From NCBI GenBank assembly GCA_019120125.1, contig DWVR01000009.1, positions 1 to 56,058 of the forward strand: a stretch of 56,058 nucleotides of DNA. Reading direction: 5' to 3'. Position numbers and translations under genes: made by a program. The stretch comes from Candidatus Phocaeicola excrementigallinarum. GTDB lineage: Bacteria; Bacteroidota; Bacteroidia; Bacteroidales; Bacteroidaceae. Below, one piece after another: positions 33,460 to 42,475 of the stretch. The notes under the pieces were generated by a model. It was not told where the DNA came from. It worked only from the letters and a program-made list of their open reading frames with translations, and made no database searches. Position 1 is the first letter of the stretch, and the number at the start of each line of letters is the position of its first letter.

Positions 33460-34871
33460 GCACCATTAAATTCAGAATAGCAGCGAAAACCGATGTCGGC
33501 CTTGTCCGCACAAACAACGAGGACAATTTTCAGGCAGCGTCCGACTTGACCTCTCCACAAATGCGCTGGGTGAACAATGAGATCTGTTCATTGGGTGAGA
33601 AAGGAGCTTTGCTGGTAGTGGCCGACGGTATGGGTGGTATGAATGCGGGTGAAGTGGCATCCGAGCTCGCCATCAGTACCATAAAAGAATATTTTACGCC
33701 CGAAAACATTACACCCGCCGTTACAGCTAACCGCTACAGCATAGAACGCTTTATGAACGCGGCCATCGTTGCAGCCGATGCCAACATAAAGAAAACTGGA
33801 AAAGAACGGCCCGAAACAAGAGGCATGGGTACTACTATCGTAATAGGCTGGCTACTGGGCGGAAAACTTTACGTATCCTGGTGTGGCGACAGCCGGGCGT
33901 ATGTCTACAATCCGGCGGCCGGTTTGCACCAGATTACCAAAGACCATTCGTATGTGCAGGATTTAGTGGATAAAGGCAGTATCTCACCTGAAGACGCTTT
34001 CGACTTTCCGGACAGCAACATCATAACCCGTTCATTGTCTGACGGAGGAGGAAAAGCCAAGCCCGAATCATTACTGAAACCTTATGATGTATGCGACAAC
34101 GACATTATTCTGCTCTGCACTGATGGCTTATGCGGCATGATACGTGACAATGAGATAGAAGCGGTTCTTCGCGCCAATGAACACAATATGGATCAATGTG
34201 CGGACATGTTGATCCATGCCGCCTGCGAAGCAGAAGGAGCGGACAACATCACGGTATGTTTGTGTCAAATTCTGCAAGGAGGAGGAACGTGCACTTCCAC
34301 CATGTTCAACGAATACGACGCGCGACTGGAAGGCCCTAAACCGGCTGCACCTGTCTCACCCATCACAAAAGAATGTGATACCTCCTCTGACAACCATTAT
34401 AAAAAAAGATTCTTTATTGCTGTTGGAGTAATTATCTGCCTTTTTTGCGTTATTGTAGCAGAAAGTTACATTCTGATTCGAAAAGAGACAAACGAACTCC
34501 CTTCAGCCACACAAGAATCCCAACCGATTGTAAAGTCAGACACCATTCAAGAAAATACCGGCGTTCAGGAGAATGAGTTTGATGAGAATAATTTACAAAA
34601 GACAAACAATAATACTGATTCTGCTTCCCCAAGGCAAGATTCCTCCCAGACAAGGGGTGGTGATAAAGGTCAAGGGGACAATGCCGACATAAGAGATTTT
34701 AAAAAAGGTCTTGATCAGATTATAATCAGTGGAAAACCGGACGGACTTTCCAAGTTCAAAGAAGACCAATTGACTCCAGTCGATAAGCAGACAAATAATA
34801 AGACATCAAACAAAAAGCAGGACTCCATAAAAGACCGAAAGAAAACAAATGAAGATACAACCGTCAAATAA
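33456..34871 (+). CDS. Membrane-anchored PP2C Ser/Thr phosphatase
   Basis: The protein has 471 residues. A PP2C (PPM) phosphatase domain spans about 5-275 with R-T-N-N-E-D-N-F (Glu22, Asp23), ADGMGGMNAGE (Asp57), GMGTT, WCGDSRAY (Asp145), CTDGL (Asp223) and GADNITV (Asp263). All metal-binding positions appear present. A transmembrane helix at about 318-341 is followed by a 130-residue Ser/Thr/Gln/Asp-rich outer tail of low complexity. It should remove phosphates from Ser and Thr on the cytoplasmic side and counter the kinases of the operon. The tail may sense envelope conditions. Confidence 0.9.
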   Translation: MSTIKFRIAAKTDVGLVRTNNEDNFQAASDLTSPQMRWVNNEICSLGEKGALLVVADGMGGMNAGEVASELAISTIKEYFTPENITPAVTANRYSIERFMNAAIVAADANIKKTGKERPETRGMGTTIVIGWLLGGKLYVSWCGDSRAYVYNPAAGLHQITKDHSYVQDLVDKGSISPEDAFDFPDSNIITRSLSDGGGKAKPESLLKPYDVCDNDIILLCTDGLCGMIRDNEIEAVLRANEHNMDQCADMLIHAACEAEGADNITVCLCQILQGGGTCTSTMFNEYDARLEGPKPAAPVSPITKECDTSSDNHYKKRFFIAVGVIICLFCVIVAESYILIRKETNELPSATQESQPIVKSDTIQENTGVQENEFDENNLQKTNNNTDSASPRQDSSQTRGGDKGQGDNADIRDFKKGLDQIIISGKPDGLSKFKEDQLTPVDKQTNNKTSNKKQDSIKDRKKTNEDTTVK

Positions 34872-34884
34872 AATCGACTGAATC

Positions 34885-35673
34885 ATGAACAATACCATTA
34901 TTAAAATAGGCCGTAACCCAAAAAGCAATGACATCATCATACCTGAAGAATATGATACCGTAAGCAATAACCATGCGGAAATAGAACAGCAAGGCAACGG
35001 ATTGATTTACCATGACCACAGTACAAACGGGACTGTCATAAACGGACAGAAAATACATAATACAGATGTCCGTGTCTTTCCGGAAGACCGCATCCTCCTC
35101 GCAGGAGTTTATGAGCTGGACTGGCGTGTAATCCGACAATACTTTCCTAATTTAAGCCGTCCGACCGTAGCTTCACATGTATCTGCTGGCGGAGGACGCC
35201 AAACGGTTCGCCTGTCCACTCCGACAGTCCCTTTGAGTTCCCAACACAAAGACCGCCCTACCGAACCTTTCCACACAAGCGAACGTCGGGCTTCACCTAC
35301 AGATTCTGTGCGTAAGGACAACTTCGGGCAAGCGAACGCTTATTCGCAAGCCGAAATAGATGCCGCTATCCGCCGCTGGAACTGGGGAGCATTCTTCTGT
35401 TCATGGATTTGGGCAGCTTTCCATAAAACTTATTGGCCACTATTCATTCTGATTGTAGGGCTGATACCCTATATCGGGCAAGTCTGTTCGTTGGCGTTGA
35501 GTGTCTATTTAGGCATTTCCGGCTCTAAGATAGCTTGGGAATGCGGGAAATACGCTGATTTCGAAAGTTATAAGAACGCGCAAAGAAACTGGACCATCAT
35601 CGGTTTGATTCTTTTCATTTTAGGGGGTCTCGCGTCCGCCTTTCTTGTTTTCACTACTTTATCAATGATTTAA
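34885..35673 (+). CDS. FHA domain with C-terminal membrane domain
   Basis: The protein has 262 residues. The FHA domain (about 5-80) has Gly-Arg 9-10, S-N-N-H (27-30, where S-R-x-H is usual) and STNGT (46-50). A linker of about 70 residues is rich in R-x-T (RPTV, RQTV, RPTE). The C-terminal domain begins WNWGAFFCSWIWAAFHKTYW and holds two or three membrane helices (about 183-207 and 235-258). This WNWGAF pattern is shared with small membrane proteins of unknown function. It lies 13 bp after the phosphatase and 13 bp before the large kinase. Likely role: membrane-bound phosphothreonine reader. Confidence 0.75.
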   Translation: MNNTIIKIGRNPKSNDIIIPEEYDTVSNNHAEIEQQGNGLIYHDHSTNGTVINGQKIHNTDVRVFPEDRILLAGVYELDWRVIRQYFPNLSRPTVASHVSAGGGRQTVRLSTPTVPLSSQHKDRPTEPFHTSERRASPTDSVRKDNFGQANAYSQAEIDAAIRRWNWGAFFCSWIWAAFHKTYWPLFILIVGLIPYIGQVCSLALSVYLGISGSKIAWECGKYADFESYKNAQRNWTIIGLILFILGGLASAFLVFTTLSMI

Positions 35674-35686
35674 AACAGCAAAAGTC

Positions 35687-38600
35687 ATGAGGTTAGAAAA
35701 AGGAGCGTATTTCCATTCCAGATACTTATTGGTTTCCCAATTGGGAAACGGCGCATCAGCCGAAGTTTGGGCTGCCAAAGACACTAAAGCCAACAATCTG
35801 ATTGTAGCTTTGAAAATATTCTCGCCAAGTTCAAGCATGGATTCTTACGGCTTGCAGAATTTCGAAAAAGAGTTTACCACCGTGTATAACTTGAAACATT
35901 CCAATCTGCTTCCGCCTACCGGATACGATATATACGAAGGCAGGCCTTACCTGATCATGCAATATTGCGAGAATGGCTCGTGCGGCAGTATGATTGGCAG
36001 GACGGACGAAAACGATATAATCAAATTCCTGCACGATGTGGCAGCCGGTCTCGAATACCTGCATGACCATAACATCATCCATCAAGATATTAAACCGGAC
36101 AACATCCTGCTGGATGACAATTGCAACTTTATGGTAACCGACTTCGGTATCAGCATAGCCTACAACAATGCGTCCGAATCGTCTGAAATATCGGGTGGAA
36201 CACGTGCCTATATGGGACCGGAACGTTTCAACGGCATCACCAATACAGCCAGTGACATTTGGTCACTTGGCGCAACGGCCGTAGAACTACTTACAGGAAA
36301 CCCACCGTATGGCGACCACGGAGGGTTGCTGCAAGCCGAAGGCGAACCTCTTCCAGAACTGCCAGACGCCCTCCTTCCGGAAGTGAAAAACATCATTCTG
36401 TCTTGTCTTGCCGCTGATCCGATGAAACGTATCAAAGCAAATGAGATCCGACAGAAAATTGAACTTTATTGGGAGACAGGTTCATGGGAACGGCAGTCCA
36501 ACAAGAAACTGATTGCCATTGTCGCTACATCTGTCGCCTCTGTTTTGATGTGCCTAGGCATTTTCCTGTGGGATTATAACCGGACCAAGGTCTATTATTA
36601 TAAAGATTATGCTGAATATTGGGGAATACCTAAAGGTATTGGACGACTCACTATCGGCGAGATGAAGCACCGGGACCAGAGTTATCGTTTTGAGTGTCAG
36701 CAATGGAAAGTAAGGCGCATGGCATTAGTCAATTCGGCCGGGAAGGTGATCAGTCACTCTGATACAGAACACATGCTCAACCGCAGCTCGGATGTGCGCT
36801 ATTATTACACAGCCAATGGTGACATAGACTATAAGGCCATCTATGACACAAACGGACGTTTGATGTACAAAATGGATTATGATGAGAATCTGAAAACAGC
36901 GACTTTCCGGTTAGATGATGGGGCTGAAATGAATCTGGATGCCAGTACAACCAAGCTTTACAAAGCCTCACCAACCCTATTCGATGAAAAAAGCAATATA
37001 TCCCGCTATCTATTGACCTACAATGAAGACGGTCTGTTGATGGAAAGACGTTATGCCGGCTATCAAAACGTCAAGGCAGTTGATGCCGAAAAGATACACG
37101 GCCAACGCTATCTTTACGATGACAAAGGAAGAATTATTGAAGAACAGTTCTTGGGCATTGACGGAAACATTACTGGAAATAGGATTGGGCTGGCCATAAA
37201 AGTTAATAGTTATAATGAGAATGATGATTGGACTTCAACCACTTACCTGAATGCAGAACGGAAGCCTTCACATGACGGCAACAACTGCAGCATTGTGAAG
37301 TTGGATTACGATGATTATGGAAATCGAATACGCGAGACTTATTTCACGTATGACGGCAATCCTGCTTTGCGGACCGATGCAGCCGTATTCGGATACAGCT
37401 ATACATATGATGAACATGGATTCCGTATTGCACAATCCTGCTTGGGCATGGAAGGGCAAGTTATTCTTGGCAACGCAGGATTTGCCGTCATTAAAAGTCA
37501 ATATAATGAGAATGGCTTTCTTACAGAGCAACGATATTATGACGATCAGAACAATCCTGTAAAATACACATCGGCAGAAGATGTGTATGGCATTGTACGT
37601 ACAAAACCCAACGAATGTGGGCAATATCTGGAGCTTTGTTATTATGATGAATTCGGGAATGAATTGGAAAACAGTTATGGCTTTTCCAGATGGACCCGCA
37701 GCTATGATGAAGAAGGGAAAATAACCCAAGACAAATATTATTCAAAGGGTGACAGCCTGGCTTTATGGGCAGGCTTTTACAATACGGTCACCTATACTTA
37801 CGATGAGCACGACAATCTATCAGAGATAAATTATTTTGACCGGAACGGCAATCTTACGCCTGATGAAAACGGAGTCGCGTCTTATAAAGCTACTTATAAT
37901 CACTCAGGAGTACTGACCAAGATAGCTTATTATAACCGCGAAGGCAAATTGGTTTTAAACAGCAACCGTATTGCCGGATATACAGTTGAATACGATGAAC
38001 TGGGAAACCAAAAAAGCTTAAAATACTTCGGAGTTGACGGGCAACCATGTATGAGTAGCGAAGGATATGCAAACGTTCAATACGATTATGACAAGCAGAC
38101 GAATCTATTGACCTCCATTAAAGAATATGATACTCGAGGAAATCTTTTATCTGACATTGTTCAACGTTACGATGAAAGAGGGAACGTCATTCTGAATTAT
38201 ACTAAGGATGGAAAAGGCAGGCTACTGAAAAATACGGCAATAGCCCACTCGGAGTATGACACCAACAATCGTTGCACACGCATTTGGTACACTGACTTAG
38301 AAGGCAAGCGTGTCAATATGGCTGACAAGTCCTATTGTGAGGTAAAGAACAAATACGATGAGCGAGGAAATTGCATTGAATGCTCTTTCTGGGACAGCAA
38401 AGGAAAACCTGCTACCGATGAATTCAAGACCCATAAAAGAATTCAGGAATTTGATGCCATGAACCGAGTCGTTTACGAGAAGAACCTAAACGCTGCAGGT
38501 AAGCCCAGCGCAATAAATCCGGAAGGAAGGGTCACTTACGACCAATTTGGGAACCAGACAGAGATATTATGCTACGACGGATACGGGGAACCCAGTTTGT

Positions 38601-39328
38601 CTGCAGACGGTTATCATATACAGAAAAATGAATATAACAAGCGCAACAAACTGGAACGCATTTCTTATTTGGGGCTGAATAAAGAACTTGTCACATCAAA
38701 ATCTGAAAATGTCGCCATGTACACCTTTGCGTATGACAATAAAGGAAACCGTACGGAAATGGTATGCTACAATGCCGATAGAAATTGTATCAGGCTGGAA
38801 AAGACATTATATAATGACAAGAATAAAGACACCGAACTGCAGGTCTACAATGGGAAAAAACAGTTGACGGACGAGTTCTATGGCTTTGCCAGATGCGTAG
38901 TCGAGTATGATGAAAGCGGAGTGGTTCCCAAATTAAGAAAATACTACTCAGCCACAGGAAAGCTTTTGGGCAGCCAGACGTATAACCCACAAAAATCTGA
39001 TTGGGAAGAACTGAGGTACACAAATCAAGGGAATAATGGAAGCAACTGGATCGCTCAAATCAATGATGCCGCACGACAATGCCCACTAAAAATGGATAAC
39101 GGAGTGACAATACAAGCCATTTCTGTCAATGGAAATTCTGTGACCATCACTTTCAAACTGGAAGAGCACTCTAAATATAATATGGACGAGTCATTGGTTT
39201 CCCAATTCAGGCAGTTGGCAAAAGAGCAGCTGACACCTTATATCAGACAATCCATAGGTATCCCTAACAATGTTTCTGTGCGGATTTTATTAACAGATAA
39301 AGCCAATAGAGAGATTTGTACTATATAG
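35687..39328 (+). CDS. Ser/Thr kinase with very large YD-like repeat ectodomain
   Basis: The protein has 1213 residues. A kinase domain spans about 1-265: glycine loop LGNGASAEV (19-27), Lys43, catalytic loop HQD (132-134, in place of HRD), DFG (152-154) and G-P-E (177-179). One transmembrane helix (about 274-297) leads to some 820 residues outside. That region consists of about 45-residue repeats with the pattern Y-[DN]-E-x-G-N-x-x-E-x-x-Y-x-D-x-x-G, similar to the YD repeats of RHS proteins. A final 90-residue domain ends the protein. A receptor kinase that recognises something in the periplasm or envelope is the simplest reading. The ligand is unknown. Confidence 0.85.
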   Translation: MRLEKGAYFHSRYLLVSQLGNGASAEVWAAKDTKANNLIVALKIFSPSSSMDSYGLQNFEKEFTTVYNLKHSNLLPPTGYDIYEGRPYLIMQYCENGSCGSMIGRTDENDIIKFLHDVAAGLEYLHDHNIIHQDIKPDNILLDDNCNFMVTDFGISIAYNNASESSEISGGTRAYMGPERFNGITNTASDIWSLGATAVELLTGNPPYGDHGGLLQAEGEPLPELPDALLPEVKNIILSCLAADPMKRIKANEIRQKIELYWETGSWERQSNKKLIAIVATSVASVLMCLGIFLWDYNRTKVYYYKDYAEYWGIPKGIGRLTIGEMKHRDQSYRFECQQWKVRRMALVNSAGKVISHSDTEHMLNRSSDVRYYYTANGDIDYKAIYDTNGRLMYKMDYDENLKTATFRLDDGAEMNLDASTTKLYKASPTLFDEKSNISRYLLTYNEDGLLMERRYAGYQNVKAVDAEKIHGQRYLYDDKGRIIEEQFLGIDGNITGNRIGLAIKVNSYNENDDWTSTTYLNAERKPSHDGNNCSIVKLDYDDYGNRIRETYFTYDGNPALRTDAAVFGYSYTYDEHGFRIAQSCLGMEGQVILGNAGFAVIKSQYNENGFLTEQRYYDDQNNPVKYTSAEDVYGIVRTKPNECGQYLELCYYDEFGNELENSYGFSRWTRSYDEEGKITQDKYYSKGDSLALWAGFYNTVTYTYDEHDNLSEINYFDRNGNLTPDENGVASYKATYNHSGVLTKIAYYNREGKLVLNSNRIAGYTVEYDELGNQKSLKYFGVDGQPCMSSEGYANVQYDYDKQTNLLTSIKEYDTRGNLLSDIVQRYDERGNVILNYTKDGKGRLLKNTAIAHSEYDTNNRCTRIWYTDLEGKRVNMADKSYCEVKNKYDERGNCIECSFWDSKGKPATDEFKTHKRIQEFDAMNRVVYEKNLNAAGKPSAINPEGRVTYDQFGNQTEILCYDGYGEPSLSADGYHIQKNEYNKRNKLERISYLGLNKELVTSKSENVAMYTFAYDNKGNRTEMVCYNADRNCIRLEKTLYNDKNKDTELQVYNGKKQLTDEFYGFARCVVEYDESGVVPKLRKYYSATGKLLGSQTYNPQKSDWEELRYTNQGNNGSNWIAQINDAARQCPLKMDNGVTIQAISVNGNSVTITFKLEEHSKYNMDESLVSQFRQLAKEQLTPYIRQSIGIPNNVSVRILLTDKANREICTI

Positions 39329-39358
39329 AACGAGTAACGCTCAAATAAAGACAAAATT

Positions 39359-40216
39359 ATGAGAATAGTCAAGTACATATTAATTGTGGAAATGCTGATC
39401 TTATCAGCCTTTCATGCTTATGGAAAAGATCTGACCCCCCGACAAAAAGCATTCCAATCGTCCATCATGCAATTTTTAAAGGAAGAGGGATTTTCGCCAA
39501 AAATTGATGATGTCAATGACCTTACTTTTAAAAAAGAAGGCAATTTATATTGGATAGAAATATCTGACAACAGTCCGATATATATAGAATTACATCGGTT
39601 AGGACTGAGTTGCGAGAATGCCGATATGGATGTCGTCCTAGAGGCATGTAACCATGCAAACAAAACGATAAAGTGCATTAAAGCCATTATGGGGACAACA
39701 AGTGTATCGTTAGCTGTCGAGCTTTATTGCCATTCGGAAGAAGAATTCAAATATATATTCTATAAAAACTTGAGCTCACTTGATGACGGATATGATGCCC
39801 TTAAAGACTATTATGACGGACATAAAAATGCTACCACATCCTCTGCCCCGTTTGCGCTTAATTCAGTATCGGTAGCAAATGTCAAGAAAGATGGTACAAT
39901 CATAAATGATTATGGCACCAGAATCTACGATTATCAGACAATGTATATTAAACCCCGAATAAATGTAAAAGTCAATACATCAGGCACTTACACAATAAAA
40001 GTGAAGTTCTTCACTTCAGACGGTATGTCTACCGGCACCTCTTCCCCTTCCGGTTTCTCTTACAGCAACCGAATAACCATGTCACAAGGAAACCACTATT
40101 ATTATCTGGATGGATGGGGAAATGCAAATGCCGGAAATTGGGAAAAAGGTGATTACAGACTGGAATTTTATTATGGGAACAGACGGATAGGCAATTATTC
40201 ATTCACTATATATTAA
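39359..40216 (+). CDS. Secreted two-domain protein (possible YbjN-like plus beta-sandwich)
   Basis: The protein has 285 residues with a signal peptide (ILIVEMLILSAFHAYG). The first mature domain (about 27-150) resembles the YbjN/type III chaperone-like fold, with FQSSIMQFLKEEGFSPKID, FKKEGNLYWIEI, IYIELHR and a long helix before SVSLAVELYC. That is a weak resemblance read by eye. The second domain (about 165-285) is beta-rich with many Tyr, Gly and Ser residues and ends YGNRRIGNYSFTIY. It lies between two membrane kinases with gaps of 30 and 11 bp and may be a periplasmic partner of their ectodomains (inference). Confidence 0.6.
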   Translation: MRIVKYILIVEMLILSAFHAYGKDLTPRQKAFQSSIMQFLKEEGFSPKIDDVNDLTFKKEGNLYWIEISDNSPIYIELHRLGLSCENADMDVVLEACNHANKTIKCIKAIMGTTSVSLAVELYCHSEEEFKYIFYKNLSSLDDGYDALKDYYDGHKNATTSSAPFALNSVSVANVKKDGTIINDYGTRIYDYQTMYIKPRINVKVNTSGTYTIKVKFFTSDGMSTGTSSPSGFSYSNRITMSQGNHYYYLDGWGNANAGNWEKGDYRLEFYYGNRRIGNYSFTIY

Positions 40217-40227
40217 AAACAAAAAAC

Positions 40228-41577
40228 ATGGAAGAAAACAAACTTTTTCACAACCGATATTTCTTGGAACGATTATTGGGCAGAGGAAACTTCTCAGAAG
40301 TCTGGCTTGCTAAAGACGTACAAACAGATATCGAAGTCGCACTAAAGATTTATGCGCCGGCCACAGGATTGGATGACCATGGACTGAATGTATTCGCCCG
40401 TGAATTCTCGCTTGTCGTAAATGCCAATCACAAAAATCTGTTAAAGCCTTTATATTACGATTCGTGCGACCGCAAACCCTATCTTGTATTACCTTTCTGC
40501 AAAGAAGGAAGCATTTCTAAAGGCATCGGGAATTTATCCGAACAGGAGGCTTGGAGATTGTTGCGTGATGTGGCAAGCGGATTGGCATGGTTGCATAGCA
40601 TGAATCCGCCTGTCATCCATCAGGACATCAAACCTGACAATATTATGGTGGGCGAGAATGGCGACTATATGATAACGGATTTCGGAGTCAGCACACATTT
40701 AAAGTCAACCTTGCGCAAAAGCTTGAGTCTGGCGTTCTCGTCTGCCGGAACTGTTGCCTATATGGCTCCCGAACGCTTTGGAAAAGACAACACTCCCATC
40801 ATGGCAAACGACATCTATTCATTAGGTGCGACCGTATACGAAATGCTGACAGGAGAGACCCCATTCGGCGATGATGGAGGATTAATGCAGAAAAAAGGAG
40901 CCGAATTGCCCGAGATAAAAGGCGATTTCTCTCCACAGTTAAAGAAAGTGGTTTCTGCTTGTCTCTGCATGAATCCTTGGGAACGCCCTACAGCCGAACA
41001 ACTGGAACGGTATGCTGAAGCTGGGCTTAAAGGACTTCCAGTACGTTTCGACAATGAAAAAACATTCTGGCAAAAGCACAGGACTCTTATTTCAGCCCTA
41101 ATCGTACTTGTCATAATCGGGGCTGGCATTGGTGTAATAGCCTACAGCAACCATGCTGCGACCGTTGCAGAACAAAGACAGATAAGGATTACGGCCCATT
41201 ATAATGACTCTATCCAGTCTGTTATAACAGATTACATCAGTACAGCAGACACTCTTGTCGCAAGAGGCAACGAAAAAGATGAAAATTATGAAAGGATGTA
41301 TATAGAGGCATTAAGCAACTATAGGAAAGCGATGGAAGAATACAACCAACTGAAAATGGATAAATCAGCTGTTCAACCGATGATGGAAAGACTGGATATA
41401 AAGATCAGCGGACTGGAAAAGCAGTTACAAGAAGCGTATATCTCTTTATCCGAAAAAGCTGAGATATTCAAGAATGAGCCAGAGATTCTAGAAGAGTTCA
41501 AAGCACGGCTTTCAGTCATCAGCAAGGCTGTTTACATTCACAATGACAGCTTAATATCAACAAAAACAATTCAATAA
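40228..41577 (+). CDS. Ser/Thr kinase with transmembrane helix and coiled-coil ectodomain
   Basis: The protein has 449 residues. The kinase domain (about 8-270) has the glycine loop LGRGNFSEVW, Lys40, the catalytic loop HQD (131-133), DFG (151-153) and APE (180-182). A transmembrane helix lies at about 286-306. The outer 140 residues are strongly helical and charged (coiled coil). It shares HQDIKPDNI, SLGAT and a GD-x-GGL-x-Q loop with the large kinase upstream, so the two are paralogues distinct from the kinase-FHA protein. Its last neighbour is a secreted helical/BACON protein, a plausible ectodomain partner. Confidence 0.88.
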   Translation: MEENKLFHNRYFLERLLGRGNFSEVWLAKDVQTDIEVALKIYAPATGLDDHGLNVFAREFSLVVNANHKNLLKPLYYDSCDRKPYLVLPFCKEGSISKGIGNLSEQEAWRLLRDVASGLAWLHSMNPPVIHQDIKPDNIMVGENGDYMITDFGVSTHLKSTLRKSLSLAFSSAGTVAYMAPERFGKDNTPIMANDIYSLGATVYEMLTGETPFGDDGGLMQKKGAELPEIKGDFSPQLKKVVSACLCMNPWERPTAEQLERYAEAGLKGLPVRFDNEKTFWQKHRTLISALIVLVIIGAGIGVIAYSNHAATVAEQRQIRITAHYNDSIQSVITDYISTADTLVARGNEKDENYERMYIEALSNYRKAMEEYNQLKMDKSAVQPMMERLDIKISGLEKQLQEAYISLSEKAEIFKNEPEILEEFKARLSVISKAVYIHNDSLISTKTIQ

Positions 41578-41592
41578 TCAGAAGGAGGAAAT

Positions 41593-42228
41593 ATGAATAG
41601 AATCTGTAAAAACTTTATCATTCTTACTGTTGCATTGACCATATCCAATGTGATTGTAGCACAAAACGCATGTGACAAGTTATTTGCTGAAGGTGTAAAG
41701 CTGCAGCAAACAATGACCATTTATTCGCAGCAGAAAGCAATAGAACAATTTAAAAAAGCGAAAATCTGTTATGACTCACAGACTAAAAAAGATTTATGCG
41801 ACCAACAAATCACTGCTTGCAGAAACATTATAGCCCAAATTAAAAAGAACGATATGGCCGAGAAAAAGGATGATCCAACACCTCCTCAGCCATCTTCCAT
41901 TACGGCAGACAACAATGACAATCAGCATACGGAAACTATCGACAAACGAGATGTCAAATTGTCTCTCAACAAAACATATATCAAATTCAAAGGCAAAGGA
42001 GGAGAGTTTCAAAAAGTAAAAGTCACATGTAACTATGATGATTGGGAAGTTTCTGATGCTCCCGAATGGGTGAATTACTCACGAAATGAAAATAATGAAC
42101 TGGTAATAGAAACCGAGAAAAATCCGGATAAAGATGAAAGGTCCGGCATTTTGAAAGTACGCTGTGGGGAAACAGAGACTTCTCTTACAATCATACAAGA
42201 TAAATTCAAAAAATTCATCATTTTATAA
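41593..42228 (+). CDS. Secreted helical protein with C-terminal BACON domain
   Basis: The protein has 211 residues. A signal peptide (FIILTVALTISNVIVAQ) is followed by a helical region with a TPR-like pair (about 30-85; AIEQFKKAKICYDSQTKK), an Asn/Asp/Thr linker, and a C-terminal BACON domain (about 115-205). The BACON domain shows the typical V-S-D-A-P-E-W-V-N-Y and E-R-S-G-I-L-K-V-R pattern. BACON domains in Bacteroidales mediate binding to surface glycans or mucin-like ligands (family knowledge). It closes the operon, 15 bp after the third kinase, and probably acts in the periplasm or at the cell surface. Confidence 0.7.
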   Translation: MNRICKNFIILTVALTISNVIVAQNACDKLFAEGVKLQQTMTIYSQQKAIEQFKKAKICYDSQTKKDLCDQQITACRNIIAQIKKNDMAEKKDDPTPPQPSSITADNNDNQHTETIDKRDVKLSLNKTYIKFKGKGGEFQKVKVTCNYDDWEVSDAPEWVNYSRNENNELVIETEKNPDKDERSGILKVRCGETETSLTIIQDKFKKFIIL

Positions 42229-42235
42229 AATATAA

Positions 42236-42257
42236 AAAACGCCCAAACGTTTTTGGA
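42236..42257. repeat. Single 22-bp palindromic unit after the signalling operon
   Basis: AAAACGCCCAAACGTTTT plus four bases matches the core of the arrays at 11.8 and 47.3 kb (AAAACryynnrrCGTTTT). It starts 8 bp after the last stop codon and can also act as a small terminator hairpin. The gap to the tRNA promoter (42258-42370) holds no gene. Confidence 0.55.
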
Positions 42258-42370
42258 ATATGTCTACATGACAGGAAAGCCACACGGACAGATAACCGCG
42301 TTTTGCTTTTTTGCCCTGTATTCCGCAAAAGAAAACGGGAGAAATGTTTGGAAGCTACCCTAAAAGTCCC

Positions 42371-42378
42371 TACATTTG
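42371..42378 (+). promoter_or_regulatory. TACATTTG promoter box of the tRNA pair
   Basis: TACATTTG lies 10 nt before the first base of tRNA-Gly, the expected spacing for a tRNA transcript with a very short leader. Confidence 0.65.
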
Positions 42379-42388
42379 CACCCGTTAT

Positions 42389-42461
42389 GCGGAAATAGCT
42401 CAGTTGGTAGAGCACAACCTTGCCAAGGTTGGGGTCGCGAGTTCGAGTCTCGTTTTCCGCT
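42389..42461 (+). tRNA. tRNA-Gly (GCC)
   Basis: This is a 73-nt cloverleaf with acceptor arms GCGGAAA/TTTCCGC, a D-arm with AGCTCAGTTGGTAGAGC, anticodon stem CAACC/GGTTG around loop TTGCCAA (anticodon GCC), and a T-arm with GTTCGAGTC. The CCA end is not encoded. Confidence 0.97.
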
Positions 42462-42475
42462 CTCTTTGAAAGGCT

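Noticed and set aside
28941..42228. Type VI secretion system regulatory cluster (kinase, FHA, PP2C)
   Set aside because: No sheath, baseplate, Hcp, VgrG or ClpV gene is present, and the kinases and FHA proteins have different architectures from PpkA and Fha.
28941..42228. Prophage or conjugative element
   Set aside because: No integrase, capsid, relaxase or transfer gene and no flanking direct repeat is visible.
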